Shown: positions 59,745 through 64,000 of the stretch, piece by piece
How positions within the stretch are numbered: the stretch's first letter is position 1
How the letters are laid out: every line of letters starts with the position of its first letter
Assembly: GCF_037327425.1 (NCBI RefSeq)
Contig: NZ_CP147846.1
Coordinates: 2,356,001-2,420,000, forward strand
DNA: 64,000 nucleotides
Direction: 5' to 3'
From: Rhodococcus sovatensis
Lineage (GTDB): Bacteria; Actinomycetota; Actinomycetes; Mycobacteriales; Mycobacteriaceae
Notes under the pieces: model-generated
Database searches by the model: none
What the model was told of the DNA's origin: nothing
What the model saw: only the letters and a program-made list of their open reading frames with translations
Program-made: the position numbers and the translations under genes

Positions 59745-62417
59745 TCACAGCGGTAGCCGCGGCCGGAGCAGGTGCGCAACCAGTCCTGTCCATCCCGTCT
59801 GGTGGGAAGCGCCGAGGCCTTCACCGGTGTCACCGTCGAAGTACTCGTTGAAGGTCGGGTGCATGCTCCACAGTGGATCGTCACTGGATTCGATCCGGTC
59901 ACCATCGGCAGGCCGTTTACCGTTCACCGGACGAAACAGCGAAGCCAGACCGTTGTCGATGAGGTCGGCGGCATCGGTCAACGTGCAGTGGTTGCCGGAG
60001 CCGGTCGGGATCTCGATCGTGAACGACGTGCCGTAGTGGCGACCGTATGCACGCAGTTTGTCGGCGAGCAGAACGTTGACCGGGAACCAGATCGGGCCGC
60101 GCCAGTTCGAGTTTCCGCCGAACATCCCGGTCCGGGATTCCCCCGGCTCGTACTCGATCGAGAGGCTACGCCCATCGATGTCGTAGGTCACCCCGTCCCG
60201 GTACGAAGCGGACAACGAACGAATTCCGTACTGTGACAAGAACTCTTCGGAATCGAACATTCGCGACAGAACTCGCTTCAGCCGCTCGGGTTCGACCAGC
60301 GACAGCAACACCCTCACTTCGCTGCCGTCCTTACGCGCCAGCAACGGACTGATCATCTCGGGCCGACGACGTTGGAGCCATCGCAATCGTGCTGTCAGAT
60401 CGGGGCATTCGTCCTCGACCCACGACGGAATCTCGGTCGCCCCGAGGATCGGCAGCAATCCAACCATCGAACGCACCCGAAGCGGTACCGCGTCCCCTTC
60501 CGGAGGCACGAGCACGTCGTAGAAGAAACCGTCCTCCTCGTGCCACAGCGAAATATGTTGCGAACCGAACGACTTCACCGCCTTGGCGATCGACAGGAAG
60601 TGGGCGAAGAACTTGGTTGCGACGTCGTCCCACGCGCTGTCGTGCCGGGCAAGTTCCAGCGAGATCTTGAACATCTGCTGGCAGTAGAACGCCATCCAGC
60701 TCGTTGCATCGGACTGCTCCAACCGGAAACCAGGGGGCAGCGGCGCGGATCTGTTGAACAGTCCGATGTTGTCCATTCCCAGGAATCCGCCCTCGAAAAT
60801 ATTCGAACCCTCGGAGTCCTTTCGATTGACCCACCACGCAAAATTGAGCAGCAGTTTCGTGAACACGCGGACCAAGAAGTCGCGGTCACGATAGCCGTCG
60901 ATGCGGTAGACGTGCCACGCCGCCCACGCGTGCACCGGCGGGTTGACGTCGCCGAACTCCCATTCGTACGCGGGCAGTTGACCGTTGGGGTGCATGGACC
61001 ATTCGCGGCACATGAGCACGAGCTGCTCCTTGGCGAAGTCCGGATCGACGTGTGCCAGCGGAATCGTGTGGAATGCCAGGTCCCATGCGGCGAACCAGGG
61101 ATACTCCCACTCGTCGGGCATCGAGATCACGTCTGCAAGCGCCAAGTGCCGCCAATGCGTGTTGCGTCCACCTTTGGCTCGGCGAGACTCGGGTGCAGGC
61201 TCGCCTACTCGATCGCCGTCGAGCCATTGATCGACGTCGTACCGGTAGAGCTGCTTGGTCCACAGCAGACCGGCATAGGCTCGCCGAGCGACGTGACGAT
61301 CCTGCTCGTCCAGATCAGCGCCGATTATCTTTCCGTAGAACTCGTCGGCCTCGGTACGGCGATCGGCGACGACGGCGTCGAAACCACGGCCGAAAGTCTG
61401 CTCGTCAGGAGCGTTGGTGGACAGGCGAAGTTTGACTTCGACCGTAGCTCCGGGAGCGATATCGTCGAAGCCGAACCAGAATGCCGACTTGGTTCCGGTC
61501 TTGTCTGGATTGACGGCGCTCTCGTCCCCATTTACGACGCGATGTCCGATTCCGTCCTTGCTGAACGGCGTGCGGTTCTCCTGGCCCCACAGCTCGGCGG
61601 CGTTGGTCTCGTTGTCGCAGAACAGAACTTCGGGGTGCCCCTCCGCACTGAGGTAGTACCTTCCCAAGAACCCGTGCTCGGCCTCGACAGCGCGTATGCC
61701 GCCGGCCTGAAGGTCCGGTGGCACGACCTCCTTCAGGATTCCCGCCCGGTCGTCGCGTCCCCACGCCCACGTGTTGCGCAACCACAGGTGCGGCAGCAGG
61801 TCCACCGACTCGGCCTCGGGACCGTGGTTGGTGATCGAGATGACGATGCAGATGTCGTCGGGCGAGGCCTTGGCGTACGTCACCTGCACGTCGAAGAATC
61901 GGTTCTCCGCGAGAATCCCGGTATCGGCGAGTTCGTACTCGCGTTCGTCACGCCCGCGTTGGGCGTTCTCGTCACGAAGCTGCTGGTAAGGGTACTCCGC
62001 GTGCGGGTAGCGATAGAGCCACTGCATCCAGCTGTGGGTGGGAGTGCCGTCGACGACCCACCAGTACTCCTTGGCGTCCTCACCGTGATTGCCCTCACCG
62101 TTGGTGAGCCCGAAGAGCCGCTCCTTCAGGATCGGATCCTTGCGATTCCACAGCGCGAACGCAAAATTGAGGAAACCGAAACGATCGCTGATTCCACCCA
62201 ATCCGTCTTCTCCCCAGCGGTACGCGCGCGCGTGCGATTGATCGAATGGAAAAGACTGCCAGGCATCGCCGTCCGCTGAATAGTCCTCACGCACAGTGCC
62301 CCATTGACGACCGGCGAGATACGGCCCCCACTGCCGCCACGGGCCGCTGACTCCCGGCGATTCGGCAAGGCGCGAATGTTCAACGGTGGAGGGACTGTCG
62401 TCGTCGGTCACGGGCAC
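59745..62417 (-). CDS. GH63-type glucosidase (MGH1-like), 890 residues
   Basis: The protein begins with GPWRQWGPYLAGRQWGTVREDYSADGDAWQSFPFDQSHARAYRWGEDGLGG and contains WDLAFHTIPLAHVDPDFAK, FLGMDNIGLFNRS and WRGPIWFPVNVLLADKLR. These are (alpha/alpha)6-barrel features of GH63-like enzymes, whose catalytic acids are Asp and Glu. There is no signal peptide, so it is cytosolic. Length near 890 is typical of the actinobacterial glucosidase group. A role in turnover of glucosylated compatible solutes or storage sugar is possible. GTG 62411 is an alternative start. It ends 24 bp before the dehydrogenase gene. Confidence 0.87.
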   Translation of the reverse strand: MPVTDDDSPSTVEHSRLAESPGVSGPWRQWGPYLAGRQWGTVREDYSADGDAWQSFPFDQSHARAYRWGEDGLGGISDRFGFLNFAFALWNRKDPILKERLFGLTNGEGNHGEDAKEYWWVVDGTPTHSWMQWLYRYPHAEYPYQQLRDENAQRGRDEREYELADTGILAENRFFDVQVTYAKASPDDICIVISITNHGPEAESVDLLPHLWLRNTWAWGRDDRAGILKEVVPPDLQAGGIRAVEAEHGFLGRYYLSAEGHPEVLFCDNETNAAELWGQENRTPFSKDGIGHRVVNGDESAVNPDKTGTKSAFWFGFDDIAPGATVEVKLRLSTNAPDEQTFGRGFDAVVADRRTEADEFYGKIIGADLDEQDRHVARRAYAGLLWTKQLYRYDVDQWLDGDRVGEPAPESRRAKGGRNTHWRHLALADVISMPDEWEYPWFAAWDLAFHTIPLAHVDPDFAKEQLVLMCREWSMHPNGQLPAYEWEFGDVNPPVHAWAAWHVYRIDGYRDRDFLVRVFTKLLLNFAWWVNRKDSEGSNIFEGGFLGMDNIGLFNRSAPLPPGFRLEQSDATSWMAFYCQQMFKISLELARHDSAWDDVATKFFAHFLSIAKAVKSFGSQHISLWHEEDGFFYDVLVPPEGDAVPLRVRSMVGLLPILGATEIPSWVEDECPDLTARLRWLQRRRPEMISPLLARKDGSEVRVLLSLVEPERLKRVLSRMFDSEEFLSQYGIRSLSASYRDGVTYDIDGRSLSIEYEPGESRTGMFGGNSNWRGPIWFPVNVLLADKLRAYGRHYGTSFTIEIPTGSGNHCTLTDAADLIDNGLASLFRPVNGKRPADGDRIESSDDPLWSMHPTFNEYFDGDTGEGLGASHQTGWTGLVAHLLRPRLPL

Positions 62418-62435
62418 CAGTCTGCTATCTCCGGG

Positions 62436-64000
62436 TCACGGACGCACGCCGACGTTGCTGGCCAGGTATCCAACGCGTCGCTGCACTGCCGCGATCTCAC
62501 GAACGCCATCACCGAGCAGACTTCGTTCGATGGCCGAAAGCTCCGCCATCACGAGAACATCCCCGGGCGGCACACCCGCTTCGACCTGATCGATCTGATG
62601 CCCGAGCCGTAGTCGCTGCAGGAGATCGAACACCTCGGTCAGAATCTTAACGTCACGATCGGCCAGTAACCCGTTGCCCGACGCAGCCGCCAACCGGGCA
62701 GGAGTCGACGCGGAGGCAAGTCCGACGGACAACCCGCCCCACCTGGCGAGGTTGACGATGGGTGTGATCGCGTGTGATTTGAGGTCGAACGTGCCTCCGC
62801 GTCGCGCCAACACGTCGCGCAGTGACCGAAGTCGCGCGCGGCCGGCGAGCGCATCACGAAGTTGAAGCCGGAGCGCCTCGGGATGATCCTCGGCGAGTGT
62901 CCGGTACACCTGCGGCACCGTGTGCAGCTCCCGGTTCCCCCAGACGACTCGCCCGTCGACGAGCAGCGAGGACATGATCAGGCCGGAGTCCCCGGCAGGG
63001 TTCGCACGATCGCCGAACGGATTGCTGAGCCAGTGTTGTGCCGCGGTACGCCATTGGCTGGCCGATCGAGCGAACCTCGGAGAACTGGCGAGCGCACCGT
63101 TGGAATCGGCGGGTAGACCACACGCAGTCAGAATGCGATGCACGCCCGACGCCAGATCCATCAGGGCTGTATCCCTCGTCCGTTCACCGCCGAGTGGGTC
63201 AGGAAGGAGATCGGACCAGGACAGCGCACTGTCGACGTCGGACGACGGCATCGCCTCGCGCCGCGCGACGCTTCCTAGCGTCAACCATGCCATCTCGGTG
63301 CGCGGAACAGAAGGATTCGCGCTCCACTCGAGCTCGAGAGCGCGACGTACGACGCTGTCGATGACGACGGACAGGATGGCGCTGACCGCGGTGGCTTCGG
63401 TTCCGCCGCGGAACAGGTCTACTGCGAGACCTGGGATTCTGCGCGCGGCCAGCGCGAGTTCGTCCGAGTCGGACGCAAGCGCAACCGACCGCCTCAGCAC
63501 GAAGCTGCGGCGGGTCGATGCCGCATGCAGTTCACTGTCCTCGACGACCCCGAGTACTTCACCTCGAGTCGACAGCACCGGCATGTGCCGCATTCCTCGG
63601 TCGAGCATGTCCACGAGAACCGTTGCAGCCAGGCGATCTGCGGTGACAGTCTCGGCAGGTGCAGTCATGACTACCCGGATCGGGGTGTCGACGCTGATCC
63701 CCGCAGCGACCACTCGAATCCGCAGATCGCGATCGGTGAATATTCCGTGCGAGCCGTCCGGTAGCGGTATGACCACGCACGAGCTCCCGCTGTCGGTCAT
63801 CCGCTGGACGGCGTCACGCACCCCCATTTCAGGATCCACGAGAACCGGCGGACCCGACAGGAGTTCGCCGACGGTACGTTTCGTACTCCGATCCGTCGGT
63901 CCGCCGACCTGAGCGTTGGCGGTCGAGACTGCGTCGGCGAGAAATTTCAGACCCGCAGGGTTGGAGAACAGCGGACGCATCAGAGCGCCCGGCAACTGGA
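62436..64000 (-). CDS. CBS-DUF294 nucleotidyltransferase-like protein, 5' end cut by window edge
   Basis: The visible 519 or more residues contain a CBS pair (about 40-160, with IFTDRDLRIRVVAAGI and MPVLSTRGEVLGVVEDS). DUF294 follows (putative nucleotidyltransferase, with the LGSVARREAMPSSDVDSALSW motif that carries the GS-x-D-x-D-like site), then a DUF294 C-terminal substrate-binding domain. The first start in the window is a TTG at 63995 and the frame is open to the edge. Relatives carry an N-terminal cyclic-nucleotide-binding domain, so the gene probably continues outside. The function is unknown; GlnD-like nucleotidyl transfer is a guess from fold. Confidence 0.85.
   Translation of the reverse strand, partial: QLPGALMRPLFSNPAGLKFLADAVSTANAQVGGPTDRSTKRTVGELLSGPPVLVDPEMGVRDAVQRMTDSGSSCVVIPLPDGSHGIFTDRDLRIRVVAAGISVDTPIRVVMTAPAETVTADRLAATVLVDMLDRGMRHMPVLSTRGEVLGVVEDSELHAASTRRSFVLRRSVALASDSDELALAARRIPGLAVDLFRGGTEATAVSAILSVVIDSVVRRALELEWSANPSVPRTEMAWLTLGSVARREAMPSSDVDSALSWSDLLPDPLGGERTRDTALMDLASGVHRILTACGLPADSNGALASSPRFARSASQWRTAAQHWLSNPFGDRANPAGDSGLIMSSLLVDGRVVWGNRELHTVPQVYRTLAEDHPEALRLQLRDALAGRARLRSLRDVLARRGGTFDLKSHAITPIVNLARWGGLSVGLASASTPARLAAASGNGLLADRDVKILTEVFDLLQRLRLGHQIDQVEAGVPPGDVLVMAELSAIERSLLGDGVREIAAVQRRVGYLASNVGVRP

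Noticed and set aside
60372..62279. Open frame of 635 codons opposite the GH63-type gene
   Set aside because: It is antisense to a well-conserved protein, has no motif and no ribosome site, and is typical of third-position GC bias.

Overview
The window is chromosomal DNA of a high-GC actinobacterium of the order Mycobacteriales, most likely Rhodococcus or a close relative in Nocardiaceae. The order of its core genes matches, from memory, the stretch of the Mycobacterium tuberculosis chromosome from about Rv2718c to Rv2773c: nrdR, a ChiZ-like gene, lexA, a FadE20-like gene, hflX, dapF, miaA, the Rv2728c family, DUF349, the Rv2732c family, miaB, recX-recA, DUF3046, a glycosyltransferase, pspM-pspA-clgR-pgsA3, argA-like GNAT, ftsK, rnj, dapA, thyX and dapB. 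No rRNA, tRNA or CRISPR array was seen. Coding density is very high and many neighbouring genes overlap by ATGA, GTGA or TGATG.

Layout. 1-6.4 kb: 3' part of hrpA, nrdR, a shortened ChiZ-like gene, lexA with two SOS boxes, and an acyl-CoA dehydrogenase. 6.5-14 kb: uracil permease, then a complete fructose PTS (EI, FruR-type regulator, 1-phosphofructokinase, EIIABC, HPr) driven by a divergent promoter whose -35 boxes share one palindrome. 14-22.7 kb: ribosome and tRNA maintenance and cell-wall genes (hflX, dapF, miaA, miaB). 22.9-26.2 kb: a glutamate-type ABC importer. 26.3-27.8 kb: an IS110-family element placed between the importer and recX. 27.8-31 kb: recX, recA (SOS box plus a PafBC-type promoter), DUF3046 and a glycosyltransferase. 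31-35.9 kb: glpD, a TetR regulator, an alkyl-DHAP-synthase-like flavoprotein and a lipid kinase, which look like a glycerolipid cluster. 35.7-39 kb: envelope-stress genes (pspM, pspA, clgR) and pgsA. 39-42.5 kb: GNAT, YciI, and two adjacent CNNM/CorC-type membrane genes that each carry one single-base frameshift. 42.8-56.4 kb: ftsK, TSUP exporter, RNase J, dapA, thyX, an orphan HicB-like antitoxin, G6PDH, an AlkX/YcaQ-type glycosylase, and dapB.

The most unusual part is 56.6-58.6 kb. Three genes overlapping by 4 bp encode a TIGR04222-type membrane protein ending in a Gly/Cys-rich tail, a DUF692/MNIO multinuclear iron oxidase with its metal ligands in place, and a small SCO6045-like partner. 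This has the architecture of a peptide-modifying system in which the substrate is the tail of a membrane protein. The window ends with an alcohol dehydrogenase, a large GH63-type glucosidase, and a CBS/DUF294 protein that runs off the right edge.

Functional links: dapF, dapA and dapB all serve diaminopimelate and lysine synthesis. MiaA and MiaB act in succession on tRNA A37. lexA, recA and recX form the SOS core. ClgR, PspA and PspM form the mycobacterial-type envelope-stress module, with pgsA (phospholipid synthesis) next to it.
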